This document shows positions 1 through 10,786 of a stretch of DNA of 64,000 bases, piece after piece. The notes beneath the pieces are model-generated. The model was not told where the DNA came from and did not search any database. It was given only the letters and a program-made list of their open reading frames with translations. The translations under genes and the position numbers were made by a program. Every line of letters begins with the position of its first letter. The first letter of the stretch is position 1. Origin of the DNA: Sphingobacteriales bacterium JAD_PAG50586_3 (GTDB lineage Bacteria > Bacteroidota > Bacteroidia > CAMBQF01); the NCBI GenBank assembly GCA_023213195.1, contig CP096135.1, positions 3,592,842 to 3,656,841 on the forward strand, given 5' to 3'.

Positions 1-1410
<1,410 letters not shown>

Positions 1411-1635
1411 TTACTTATTCAGGTTAGTTGTTATTCTTTTTACTAAACACCAAACAATAGTCAAAGGTTATGCCATGGGGTGTATGGCAGATTTTGTGTG
1501 ATAATTTTGGCAAACAGGGGCAAAAGTGTGTGACAGAGTGGCAGAAACCTTGTTAATAATAATAATAAAACTAAATATGAAACACGCTACACGCCAACAA
1601 AACAAACCTTAGAATTGATCTTTGATAATATAATC

Positions 1636-1652
1636 GTTGGTTCAATCCCAAC
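1636..1652 (+). other. tRNA T-arm-like hairpin at the island edge
   Basis: GTTGG-TTCAATC-CCAAC is a perfect 5-bp stem with a 7-base TTCAATC loop, the exact geometry of a tRNA T-arm. No D-arm, anticodon arm or paired acceptor stem can be built around it, so it is not a tRNA gene. It lies 34 bp before the AT-rich methyltransferase island and could be a remnant of a tRNA integration site or a simple operator hairpin. Confidence 0.35.
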
Positions 1653-1669
1653 AACTTTATATAAAAATG

Positions 1670-1677
1670 TATTTTTG
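1670..1677 (+). promoter_or_regulatory. Bacteroidota-type -7 box for the methyltransferase operon
   Basis: TATTTTTG matches the TAnnTTTG -7 consensus. It ends only 8 bases before the ATG at 1686, so the transcript would be nearly leaderless. No clear -33 TTTG is seen at the usual distance. Confidence 0.4.
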
Positions 1678-1685
1678 AGCACTAA

Positions 1686-4019
1686 ATGAAGGATCTTTCT
1701 AACATAACAACATGGCAAAATAGCTTTGGATTGCTACCAATTCATTTAAGGCCTGTTAATAGCGAATCTAATTTTGTTCTGCTAAATGGAGGATATGGAG
1801 ATTTTTGCTTGCAAACTAATAAAAGTGATGCTAGCCCAGAAGATTACTTCTCAGAATCATGGTCAAGCAACACCAAAAATTTTATTGTAATTAATAACAA
1901 TAAAACTGAAATATATAATTGGCAAAAGAATAATGTAGAAATTATCAGTAATGAGCAGGTAAGTAAAAATTTTGATAAATTTTATACATATTTACTATCA
2001 AAAAGTTATAAGTCTGAACGTGACGTAATTCCTTTTATTATAGATATTTTCAGGCAATTTCGTAACTTAACAAGAGAAAAAACAAATCCTACCGAAGCCT
2101 TAAATCTGTTATTCTTGCTTTTAACTTCTTTAGAGGAAAATCTTAATATTAATATAGATTTTGAAAAATGGGGAATAAAAGAGACCTCTATACCTAGTGG
2201 ATTTGGGTATTACGTTGATCGATTAAAAGAAAATAATATTAAGCCTCATTTAGATTTAATTATAAGGCATTCCTCAGGGGCTCTATTTCAAGAAGCTCAA
2301 AAAGAAGTTTTATTTTTCAATCCTCAAATGGAGCTTTTTGGCGGAGTTTCTAACAAACTAAATTCAAAAGAAAATTTATATTCAAGCGTTCACTACACTC
2401 CAGCATACATTGCTAGGACAATTGTTGAAAACGCATTAGAAAAACTAGACTTAAGTAAAACAAATATTAAAATATTTGACCCTGCATGTGGATCGTGCGA
2501 GTTTTTAATTGAAGCTCTAAAGCAATTAAAAGAAAAAAATTATAATGGATCTGTTCAAATTGTAGGTTGGGACACCTCTGCTACCGCAGTAAATACATCT
2601 ACGTTTTTACTAACTTTTGAAAAAAGAAAAGTATGGGGAGATAAACTAACATTTAATATCGAATTAGTAACTGACTCTTTATTAAAAAAATGGGATGAGG
2701 ACTATGATTTAATACTAATGAATCCTCCTTTTGTGTCTTGGGAATTGCTTGAAAGTAAAGAAGCAAGGGATGCTGTAAAAGAAACTTTAAACATTAATTT
2801 TTCAGGCAGACCGAACCAAGCCAGTGCATTTTTTTACAAGTCCGTAAAATCGTTAAGTAATCATGGAGTTATAGGGTGTGTAATACCATCATCTTTATTA
2901 ACCCTAGACTCATATAAAAAACTAAGGTCTGATATTAATGAGCAATTAAGTATTAATTTAATAGCTAAACTGGGTAATTTTATTTTTGAAGATGCCCTAA
3001 CAGATGTTAGCATTCTAGTAGGACATAAACCCAAAATTAATGACTTAGTACCAACTATACTATGGAGCAGAAATGAAAAAGGCATTGCTAATGAAGCCTT
3101 GAGAGATTTGAGGAAGATGAATTATACAAGTCAATTTACCATTAATAAAATTGATTATAGCATTTTTCAACCCATACAATTTCCTATTGTTGAAGATAGC
3201 TGGAGACCTATATCAGTTACTCAAAACCAATTATTAAAAAAAGTAAATCGTTTTGTTATTGACAAAAAATTATATCCTGTAAAAGATATTTTCAAAGTTC
3301 AACAAGGAATCAATTCCGGAAATAACGTTTTCAAAATTAATAAGGAAGAATACTTACAATTACCTAAAAATGAACAACTTTTTTTAGGCCAGTAATTGAT
3401 AATAGTTCAATTAAATACGGGCAAATTTATCTTGATCAGTATATTTGGTATCCATATAATAGTAATGGCGCAAAAATTCATACAGAAGAAGAATTAGTAA
3501 AACTAGCTCCTTCCTTTTCCAATAAACTATACCCTATAAAAGATAGCTTAAAAAACGTCCCTCTATTAACCCAAGTCAGTGGTGGTTATTGAGTAGGCAT
3601 CGCAATTGGCTAATTGAGAATGAACCAAGATTGTTTTCTACTCGTTTTGGTAATTCTGATTCATTTGCTTTTGATATAAATGGGACTTTTACAATTGAAA
3701 ATGGGAATGCATGGATTCCTAAAAAGAATTCGAATTAGACTACTATTATTTTTACTTAGCATTATTTAGTAGTGAAGTATTCGATGATTTATTATCTATA
3801 TACTCTCGGCAACTTTCAGGTGGAAGGTGGTATGATTTAGGTGGGAAATACACTCATGAAATACCTATCCCTAATGTATTTGACCAAGAGATAAGAAGCA
3901 CAGAAGGTTATAAATTATTAGTTGATATTGGCAATCAATTAACCTTAGGTAATACATATATTAAAAGTATGACCAAAGATATACTGTTAAAATTTTTCTA
4001 CCCAGAAGACATTCGGTAA
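1686..4019 (+). CDS. N6-adenine DNA methyltransferase with C-terminal target-recognition region (Eco57I/type II-like), three frame breaks
   Basis: Predicted S-adenosylmethionine-dependent DNA adenine methylase, 778 aa once repaired. An N-terminal helical region of about 230 residues is followed by motif X (HYTPAYIA, about residue 235), SAM-binding motif I (FDPACGSCEF, about 264; the usual last Gly of the loop is Cys) and catalytic motif IV (NPPF, about 345). The C-terminus from about residue 525 (VQQGINSGNN onward) resembles target-recognition regions of type IIG/Eco57I enzymes. Three A/T runs (3379-3385, 3550-3555, 3721-3725) are each one base short; adding the bases yields one continuous protein ending in TAATG, overlapping the next gene by 1 nt. 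Codon use and base composition are far more AT-rich than the neighbours, suggesting horizontal acquisition. No nuclease motif is obvious, so it may be a solitary methylase or the M subunit of an unrecognised system. Confidence 0.85.
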
Positions 4020-4624
4020 TGTTAGATTACAAAAAAATTATTGAAGGGATAAACTCTTCTTGCAAACCTTATTTTACAGAATCTGTATTTAAACTTCAAC
4101 CTAGTAGTTTAAATAGGTTTTCTATTTCAGGAGACAATCTATTTAAAGCTATTAATAATTATGATAAATCCAAAGAAGAGATTAATGTATTAAAATGGTT
4201 TGATGATTTTTGGATATATATAGATATTAAATTTATTGACAAAAATACTTTTATATCAATCTCTGTTTTTCAAGGGGCGGATATGGACAAAACAAAACAT
4301 CAACTTTTTAGAGCCGAATGGGACGATTATAACAATACCGATGAAAAACATCCTCAACCTCATTGGCATATAACTTCAAATCAAGCTATAGAAAATACAT
4401 TTGAAGAATTAGCTGCAGTTGATGATTCTGATACATTTGTAAACTTATTACAACAAGAAAAATCAAAAATTATTAATATTAATAAAATCCACTTTGCAAT
4501 GAATGGGAATTGGATAAATGATGATTCTCATGTTCATGCACTTAATAATGAGGGTAAAATTATAAAATGGTTCCAAGGTATATTATCGCACCTAAAAGAT
4601 CAGCTATTATATGTAAAAATGTAA
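4019..4624 (+). CDS. Uncharacterised 201-aa partner of the methyltransferase (HPQPHWH protein)
   Basis: I do not recognise this family. The start codon overlaps the methyltransferase stop (TAATG), so the two are translationally coupled. There is no signal peptide or membrane segment, so a cytoplasmic protein is expected. The most distinctive feature is a His-rich motif HPQPHWH at residues 111-117, preceded by FRAEWDD at about 97-103, followed by HFAMNGNW near 158-165 and another His pair (SHVHALN). Such clusters can bind metal or form a hydrolase site, but this is inference. Because it pairs with a DNA methylase it could be the restriction or effector component, a specificity factor, or an unrelated passenger. 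Base composition matches the methylase and not the chromosome, so the two genes moved together. Confidence 0.7.
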   Translation: MLDYKKIIEGINSSCKPYFTESVFKLQPSSLNRFSISGDNLFKAINNYDKSKEEINVLKWFDDFWIYIDIKFIDKNTFISISVFQGADMDKTKHQLFRAEWDDYNNTDEKHPQPHWHITSNQAIENTFEELAAVDDSDTFVNLLQQEKSKIININKIHFAMNGNWINDDSHVHALNNEGKIIKWFQGILSHLKDQLLYVKM

Positions 4625-4693
4625 TTAATTGACGTGATAAAACCCTATTATTCACAGGCAAATGAACTAAGCAGGGTTGAAACGGTTATTTAC

Positions 4694-4701
4694 TATATTT
4701 G
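4694..4701 (+). promoter_or_regulatory. -7 promoter box for ffh
   Basis: TATATTTG is an exact TAnnTTTG match, ending 19 bases before the ffh ATG. A TTG at 4677-4679 is closer than the usual -33 spacing. Confidence 0.55.
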
Positions 4702-4720
4702 CACCCTATTTTGATATACC

Positions 4721-6052
4721 ATGTTTGAAAATTTAAGTGATAAGCTAGACCGGGCGTTTAAAGTTTTAAAAGGCTAGGGACAGATTACCGAGATAAACGT
4801 AGCCGAGACTTTGAAGGAAGTCCGCAAGGCGTTACTAGATGCCGACGTTAACTTTAAAGTGGCTAAAACCTTTACCGATACGGTTAAGGAAAAAGCCCTG
4901 GGTGCTAACGTATTAACATCGTTACAGCCAAGCCAGTTAATGGTTAAAATCGTGCACGACGAGCTTGCCCAACTTATGGGTGGCAGCAGTGTAGAGGTTA
5001 ACATTAAAGGCTCTCCGGCAATTATATTAATGTCAGGTTTGCAAGGTTCGGGTAAAACTACCTTTACCGGCAAGCTTGGTAACCTATTCAAAAAGAAAGG
5101 CCGCCAGGTGCTTCTTGTTGCCTGCGACGTTTACCGCCCCGCGGCCGTAAACCAGCTAAAGGTTTTAGGCGAGCAAATTGGTGTTGAGGTATACTCTGAA
5201 GAAGGTGTTACCGATGCTGTTGCTATTGCCAAACGTGGCGTTGCCCACGCCCGCGAAACCGGCAAAAACATTGTGGTAGTAGATACGGCAGGCCGTTTGG
5301 CTATTGACGAGCTGATGATGGCCGAAATTCGTGCTATTAAAGCCGCCATTAACCCAACAGAAACCCTGTTTGTGGTAGACTCTATGACGGGCCAGGATGC
5401 TGTAAACACAGCCCTTGCCTTTAACGATGTTATAGATTACGATGGTGTAGTACTTACCAAACTTGACGGTGATACCCGCGGTGGTGCTGCGTTAACCATA
5501 CGCTCTGTTGTAAACAAGCCGATTAAATTTATAGGTACGGGAGAGAAGGTAGAAGGCATTGACATTTTCTACCCTGAACGTATGGCCGACCGTATTTTGG
5601 GCATGGGCGATATTGTGTCGCTGGTAGAACGTGCGCAAGAGCAGTTTGATGCCGAAGAGGCCCGCCGCCTGCAAAAGAAAATTGCTAAAAACCAGTTTAA
5701 CTTCGAGGACTTTTTAAACCAGCTTCAGCAAATTAAGAAGATGGGTAACATGAAGGACTTAGTAGGTATGATACCCGGCGTTGGCAAAGCTTTGAAAGAT
5801 GTTGATATTGACGATAACGCCTTTAAAGGCATAGAAGCCATTATCCGCTCTATGACCCCACAAGAGCGCCAAAACCCCGATATTATTGATGGTAAGCGTA
5901 AGCAGCGCATATCTAAAGGCAGCGGCAGCACCATACAAGAGGTTAACCAACTGCTAAAACAGTTTGAAGACACCCGCAAAATGATGCGCATGATGACCGA
6001 CAAAAACGCTATGGCCCGTATGATGCGCGCCATGCCGGGAATGAGGAAGTAG
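4721..6052 (+). CDS. ffh: Signal recognition particle protein Ffh, with an in-frame TAG at codon 19
   Basis: GTPase of the signal recognition particle: binds 4.5S RNA and signal sequences and delivers ribosomes to FtsY at the membrane. It has the N domain, G domain with P-loop GLQGSGKTT (about residue 105), DVYRPAAVNQ, VDTAGR and TKLDGD, and a Met-rich M domain ending in MPGM; 443 aa, the normal length. The ATG at 4721 begins MFENLSDKLDRAFKVLKG, as in other Ffh proteins, then codon 19 (4775-4777) is TAG where the family usually has Gln (KGQGQIT). Restoring CAG creates CCAGG, so I read this as a consensus error. If real, translation would have to restart at the TTG at 4811 and lose the first helix of the N domain. 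A terminator follows at 6101. Confidence 0.95.
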
Positions 6053-6100
6053 TGATTCAGGGTTCAGTAGTCAGAGGTCAGTAGTCAGAAAATATAATTT

Positions 6101-6126
6101 AAAAAAGCCCCGAAAGGGGCTTTTTT
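6101..6126 (+). terminator. Rho-independent terminator after ffh
   Basis: AAAAAAGCCCC-GAAA-GGGGCTTTTTT: an 11-bp A/T-flanked stem with a GAAA tetraloop and a T run. Confidence 0.9.
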
Positions 6127-6127
6127 G

Positions 6128-6365
6128 TTATACATCTATCTAAATATATTTTCCATTGTGAGGTGGGCAGTCCACGCCTGTGTGAACTCAAAATTTCAAG
6201 CGCCAGATTAGCGCGGGAGCGCGGCGCGTAGTAAATTTTAGAGTTTTTAGCGTGGTGTCTTTTTTGGTTACTTTTTGGACAAGCAAAGAAAGTATCGCGC
6301 CCGGCAGGGAGCACCGCAGGCAGACATTAAAGTAATAGCCGTCCGCACTGGACAATGAATTTGCC
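6128..6365. other. Intergenic region between ffh and folD with probable repeat-derived sequence
   Basis: No gene is supported. A small minus-strand reading frame here (CPKSNQKRHH) resembles the repeat-encoded short peptides common between Bacteroidota genes. A GC-rich patch (GCGCGGGAGCGCGGCGCG, about 6207-6225) contrasts with the AT-rich flanks. Confidence 0.35.
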
Positions 6366-6373
6366 TATATTTG
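6366..6373 (+). promoter_or_regulatory. -7 promoter box for folD
   Basis: TATATTTG, an exact TAnnTTTG match, 22 bases before the TTG start of folD. Confidence 0.55.
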
Positions 6374-6395
6374 TACCCTCAATACCCCTACTCCA

Positions 6396-7277
6396 TTGAC
6401 ATTATTAGACGGCAAATGGGCATCAGCCCAAATAAAAGAAGAAATTAAGGCAGAAGTAGACCAACTGCTTGCTGCGGGCCACCGTGCACCCCATTTGGTT
6501 TGCATACTGGTTGGCAACAACGGCGCCAGCGAAACCTACGTAGCATCTAAAATAAAAACCTGCGGGCAACTCGGTTTTAAATCTACCCTTATACGCTACG
6601 AGGCTACCGTTACCGAAAACGAGCTTTTAGATAAAATCAAAGAGATTAATACCGACGATGGCGTTGATGGTTTACTGGTGCAACTGCCCCTGCCCAAGCA
6701 TATTGACGAGAACAAGGTGATAGAAACCATAAACCCTGCTAAAGATGTAGATGGTTTCCACCCCATAAGCATTGGTAAAATGGCATTGAATTTGCCAACC
6801 TTTGTTCCCGCTACACCCTATGGCATTGTGCTATTGTTAGAAAAATATAACATAAACACCAGCGGCAAACATTGCGTGGTTATAGGCCGCAGCAATATTG
6901 TGGGCATGCCTGCCGCATTGCTTATGCAGCGCAACGCGCAGCCGGGCAACTGCACCGTTACCGTATGCCACAGCCGCACCCAAAACCTTAGCGAAATTAC
7001 CCGCCAGGCCGACATTATTATAGCCGCCCTAGGCAAGCCCGAATTTTTAAAAGCCGACATGGTAAAAGAGGGTGTTGTAATAATTGATGTTGGTTTGACA
7101 CGAATAGATGACGCAAACTCGCCAAAGGGGTATGCCCTTAAAGGTGATGTTGCTTTTGATGAGGTTGCCCCAAAGAGCAGCTACATTACCCCGGTACCGG
7201 GCGGCGTAGGCCTTATGACTATTGCAGCCCTAATGACTAATACGTTAAAAGCATTTAAAAACAGCATAAACAAATAA
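6396..7277 (+). CDS. folD: Bifunctional methylenetetrahydrofolate dehydrogenase/cyclohydrolase FolD
   Basis: Interconverts 5,10-methylene-, methenyl- and 10-formyl-tetrahydrofolate, feeding one-carbon units to purine and fMet synthesis in the cytoplasm. The 293-aa length is normal. Visible signatures are [12 protein letters not shown] with the catalytic Tyr/Lys pair near residues 49-53, [18 protein letters not shown], the NADP-binding GRSNIVGMP near 165 and the C-terminal [10 protein letters not shown]. No ATG fits the family N-terminus; the frame opens with TTG at 6396 ([10 protein letters not shown]), which aligns with the usual start. It is followed after 2 bases by a DUF4412 gene. It works with GlyA, encoded at 30.7 kb, which supplies methylene-THF. 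Confidence 0.95.
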   Translation: MTLLDGKWASAQIKEEIKAEVDQLLAAGHRAPHLVCILVGNNGASETYVASKIKTCGQLGFKSTLIRYEATVTENELLDKIKEINTDDGVDGLLVQLPLPKHIDENKVIETINPAKDVDGFHPISIGKMALNLPTFVPATPYGIVLLLEKYNINTSGKHCVVIGRSNIVGMPAALLMQRNAQPGNCTVTVCHSRTQNLSEITRQADIIIAALGKPEFLKADMVKEGVVIIDVGLTRIDDANSPKGYALKGDVAFDEVAPKSSYITPVPGGVGLMTIAALMTNTLKAFKNSINK

Positions 7278-7279
7278 AA

Positions 7280-7951
7280 ATGAAAAAAATAGCTTTATTG
7301 GTAGTTGCCGCAATGGCTTCTCTTTCTATTGCCGCACAAGGTTTTACCGAAGGCCGCGTAGTAACAAAAATTTCGTACCCTGATATGGACGAGAACAATG
7401 GCATGATGGCCATGCTTCCTAAAGAAACTACGGCCTGGTACAAAGGCGACAAAGTGCGTATTGAACAGCCCGGCGCTATGGGTACCAAAACTATTATTAT
7501 AGTTGATAACAAGAAAAAAGAGACCCATACATTCCTAGACCTTATGGGCAACAAGTTTGAGATTGTTCAAACAGAAAAAGACATTAAAGAGCAAAACTCT
7601 AAAGAGGGCGAATTTACAGTAACCCCAACTACCGACACAAAAGTTATTGCCGGCTACACGGCTAAAAAAGCCACTTTTAAAACCAAAGACGGACAAGAAG
7701 GTGAGATTTGGTTTGCACCTGATTTGGCCCGCCCAAACAGCAACTGGACATCGCCATACAAAGGTGTGGACGGTATGATGATGGAGTTTGGTATGAGTAA
7801 AGAAACAAACATGGGCCCTATGACCATGAAAATGACCGTGAAAGAAGTAGTGAAAGAAACAGTTGACGATAGCAAGTTTAAAGCCCCTGCCGGCGACTGG
7901 AAAAAAACTACCATGGCCGACCTTATGAAATCTATGGGTGGCGGCAAATAA
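7280..7951 (+). CDS. Secreted DUF4412-like protein
   Basis: A 223-aa exported protein with a Sec signal peptide (about residues 1-19, ending SIAAQ). The body is beta-rich, with RVVTKISYP near the start, an AWYKGDKVRIE segment and a Met-rich C-terminus (MGPMTMKM, MADLMKSMGGGK). This pattern fits the DUF4412 group of periplasmic proteins, which have a lipoprotein-carrier-like fold; their function is unknown. It begins 2 bases after folD and is probably co-transcribed with it, ending at a strong terminator (7982-8007). Family assignment is from motif resemblance only. Confidence 0.75.
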   Translation: MKKIALLVVAAMASLSIAAQGFTEGRVVTKISYPDMDENNGMMAMLPKETTAWYKGDKVRIEQPGAMGTKTIIIVDNKKKETHTFLDLMGNKFEIVQTEKDIKEQNSKEGEFTVTPTTDTKVIAGYTAKKATFKTKDGQEGEIWFAPDLARPNSNWTSPYKGVDGMMMEFGMSKETNMGPMTMKMTVKEVVKETVDDSKFKAPAGDWKKTTMADLMKSMGGGK

Positions 7952-7981
7952 ACGAAAAACTAAAAGTGAAAAATAATAAAG

Positions 7982-8007
7982 AGCCCTTGAGAAATCAGGG
8001 GCTTTTG
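7982..8007 (+). terminator. Terminator after the DUF4412-like gene
   Basis: AGCCCTTGA-GAAA-TCAGGGGCT followed by TTTTG; a 9-bp stem with one G-T pair. Confidence 0.85.
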
Positions 8008-8026
8008 TTTTACCTACATTTATATT

Positions 8027-8971
8027 ATGAAAAAATTATCCATACTACTATTTATTCTACTACCATTACTAACCTCAGCCCAATCTTTTAAAGAGAAAGA
8101 AGTTAAGCGCGATGTTACCGGTGGCACGCTTTACGGCACTATGCTAAACGCTAAAAATGCCAACGGCACAGTAGTGGTCTTTATATCAGGCTCGGGGCCA
8201 ACAGACAGAGACGGAAACTCTGCTATGGAGGGCAAAAATAACTCGCTTAAAATGCTGGCGCAAGAGTTGGGTAACAAAGGCTACTCATCGTTGCGGGTAG
8301 ATAAGCGCGGCATAGCCAAAAGCGCCCCGGGCTTTAGCGAGAAAGATATTCGCCTTGAAACCTATGTTGATGACATTGTGGATTGGACAGCCTGGGTAAA
8401 AGCCAATAATAAAGACGTTAAAAAGATAGTAATTGCTGGCCATAGCGAGGGCTCTTTAATTGGCATGCTGGCTGTACAAAAACTTAATGCCGATGATTTT
8501 ATATCGCTGGCAGGTTCCGGTGTTTCCGGCGATTCTATCCTGAAAGTGCAACTGGAAACCAAAGTCCCCTCTAAGGTATACGAGCAAAGTGTTATTGCGC
8601 TGGATAGCCTAAAAGCAGGCCATACTATTAATACATACCCGCAAATTTTAGCGGGCTTGTTCCACCCCAGTGTGCAGCCTTATATAATATCGTGGATTAA
8701 GTACAACCCATCTGCCGAAATAACAAAACTAACCTGCCCTATACTTATTCTACAAGGCTTAAACGATTTACAAATTACCAAGGCCGATGCCGAAGCACTA
8801 GCCAAAGCCGCACCCAAAGCCCAATTGGTTTTGGCAGATAAGGTTACCCATACCCTAAAAGAAGCCGGCCCAACTTATGCTGAGAATCTAGATACCTACA
8901 AAAACGAGAAAATACCCTTATCGCCCCAAGTATCAACGGCTGTACTTAATTTTCTTTCTACTATTAAATAG
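8027..8971 (+). CDS. Exported alpha/beta-hydrolase
   Basis: Serine hydrolase of the alpha/beta fold, 314 aa with a signal peptide (about 1-19, ending LLTSAQ), so it acts in the periplasm or outside. The oxyanion-region motif FISGSGPTDRDGN (about residue 46) and nucleophile elbow GHSEGS (Ser near 140) match the family of secreted acyl/peptidase-like hydrolases in Bacteroidota. The likely acid is the Asp in LNDLQIT (about 243) and the His is in VTHTL (about 272). The substrate cannot be deduced. It stands between two hairpin regions and appears to be monocistronic. Confidence 0.85.
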   Translation: MKKLSILLFILLPLLTSAQSFKEKEVKRDVTGGTLYGTMLNAKNANGTVVVFISGSGPTDRDGNSAMEGKNNSLKMLAQELGNKGYSSLRVDKRGIAKSAPGFSEKDIRLETYVDDIVDWTAWVKANNKDVKKIVIAGHSEGSLIGMLAVQKLNADDFISLAGSGVSGDSILKVQLETKVPSKVYEQSVIALDSLKAGHTINTYPQILAGLFHPSVQPYIISWIKYNPSAEITKLTCPILILQGLNDLQITKADAEALAKAAPKAQLVLADKVTHTLKEAGPTYAENLDTYKNEKIPLSPQVSTAVLNFLSTIK

Positions 8972-8972
8972 C

Positions 8973-9089
8973 TTATCTCCAGAGGAGATAAATCTCTATA
9001 GAAGGAACTATAACACATATTGTAGTACCCCCTCGGGGTACAATACTATTAGGGCTATTTTTCTATAGATATTTAATACCTCCGGTATT
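8973..9089. repeat. Three consecutive perfect palindromes with 3-base loops
   Basis: TTATCTCC-AGA-GGAGATAA (8973-8991), GTACCCC-CTC-GGGGTAC (9025-9041) and AATACC-TCC-GGTATT (9075-9089) follow each other in the 220-bp gap before the gene at 9192. All are perfect, all have three-base loops and none is followed by a T run, so they are not ordinary terminators. They look like a cluster of REP-type elements. Confidence 0.7.
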
Positions 9090-9191
9090 GTAAAAATTAT
9101 ATACACAATAAAACCAGCCCTTTACAGTTTAATATACATACAAGCCATTTTAGGCATTGTTTTTGTATCTTTATAAAGCAAACTAAGTAAT

Positions 9192-10737
9192 ATGAGGTCA
9201 CTTTCACTCTCAATCATCGCAGCAGTAGCATTTGCAGGTACAACCGCATTTGCTCAAATGGGTCAGGGTTCTGGCACTCGTGGCAGCTACACGGCACCAT
9301 CGCGCGGCACAATTTCTTCTACCGGCAGCGGTGGCGGCAGCTACAATTCAGCTCCATCGCGCGGCACCATTTATACCGATAGCAAATCTAGCGGCAATAG
9401 TGGCAACTCAAATTCAGGCACATCAGGTTCTTCAGGCTCTAGTACATCAGCGCCAACCCGCAACAATTCTGGCAGCGGCTCATCAGACAATGGCACATCG
9501 GGCAGCAGCAACTCAAATTACAACAACAATACCTACTACAATAACAATAGCTACAGCGGCGGTTATTATGGTGGTGGCTACTACAACAACACCGGCGGTT
9601 ACTACAACACCGGCGTTGGCAACTCATCAACGGTAGGCAGCTCAGGTTCTTCAACAGGAACTACCAAAAAAGCAACCGCTACCAACAACAGCAACGCCAG
9701 CATATCGCCCGACCAAATGCGTAACTACGCAAAACAGGATATACGTAAGGCGTTGGCCCAGTTCGACCGTTCATCGCAACAATACACCGTTAGCGGCACT
9801 ACCCCATCTACCGTTACAGGTTTAGGTGGCACCCGTATGAATATTAACCCGGCAGACTTAGTTACAGCCGATGGGCAACCTATTAAAGGTGATATTAATG
9901 TAGAGCTGAAAGAACTGGATAGCCCTGAGAAAATGGCCCTGGCGAGGCGCTCCAACCATGAGCAACGGCGATGTGCTTATTTCGGGTGGTTCATATTACT
10001 TCGGAATGACATCGGGCGGGCAACAAGTACAACTGGCCCCCGGCAAAACAATGGAGGTGCAAATGCCACAAATTGTAAACGACCCCGATATGGAAGTATA
10101 CATTGGCGAGGTTGATGCCAGCGGAAACGTTAACTGGCAACCTACCGGCAAACCCTTAACCGGCCTTGGCTATAACCGCGATGTAAATGGCGGTAACAAC
10201 AATGGCGGCGCAGGTAACGGAAGTGGAAACGGTAGCGGAAGCGGCTCTGGTAGCGGAAGTGGTTCTGGTAATGAAACCCCAACAGGCGATGGCACACGCC
10301 CAACGGCCGGCACTAACAACAACACCGGTAACAACGGCAATAGCAATAATGCTGTTGGCGGTGGTGCGGCAAACGCGTTTTACTCGCCTACGCAACTAAC
10401 CCAATTGGGTTGGGTAAATGCTGATAAAGGCAACCGTGGTGGTGTTAAAATGTTTGTAGAAGTAGAAGGTGTAGACCCTACTACTACCCAAGTGTTTTTG
10501 GTTTATAAAGACGTAAAAACACTGATAGAAGGTAAGCCCGAGCAAGGCTTCTCCAGCAACAAATTTGTGTTTGAAAATGTACCTACCAACCAGCAGGTTA
10601 AAATTGTAGCGGTATCTAAAGCATTTGGTACTGTTTACGCCGGCGAAATGCAGGCCAAAACAAAAGCCCGCGCTAAATTTACCCTGCCTATGCAACGCTC
10701 TACCGACAGTGATGCGGCAGAAATGTTCAAGAATTAA
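9192..10737 (+). CDS. Large secreted Ser/Gly/Asn-rich protein, one frame break
   Basis: 514 aa after repair, with a signal peptide (about 1-21, ending AFAQ). Residues 22-165 are low-complexity Ser/Gly/Asn/Tyr sequence with repeated APSRGTI motifs and Tyr-Gly-Asn stretches. A folded segment around residues 170-330 (INPADLVTADG, DINVELKELDSPEKM, SNGDVLISGGSYYF, EVQMPQI) resembles a beta-sandwich found in Bacteroidota surface proteins. It is followed by a second Gly/Asn/Ser linker and a C-terminal domain of about 115 residues (GGVKMFVEVEGVD). The break at about 9942-9944 (one extra base after CCTGG) is repaired to MALA-GAPTMSNGD. Function unknown; probably a cell-surface or adhesin-like component. 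A terminator follows. Confidence 0.75.
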
Positions 10738-10760
10738 TTAGATTGAGAAATACTATGACA

Positions 10761-10786
10761 AAGCCCTGCTAACGCGGGGCTTTTTT
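10761..10786 (+). terminator. Terminator after the Ser/Gly-rich protein gene
   Basis: AAGCCCTGC-TAAC-GCGGGGCTT then TTTTTT. It overlaps the stop codon of the convergent gene at 10785. Confidence 0.85.

Noticed and set aside
1570..1660. Complete tRNA gene around the T-arm-like hairpin
   Set aside because: No D-arm, anticodon arm or properly paired acceptor stem can be formed upstream.
6099..6314. 71-aa minus-strand protein with a KSNQKRHH motif
   Set aside because: It includes the ffh terminator, lacks a start context and resembles repeat-encoded peptides.
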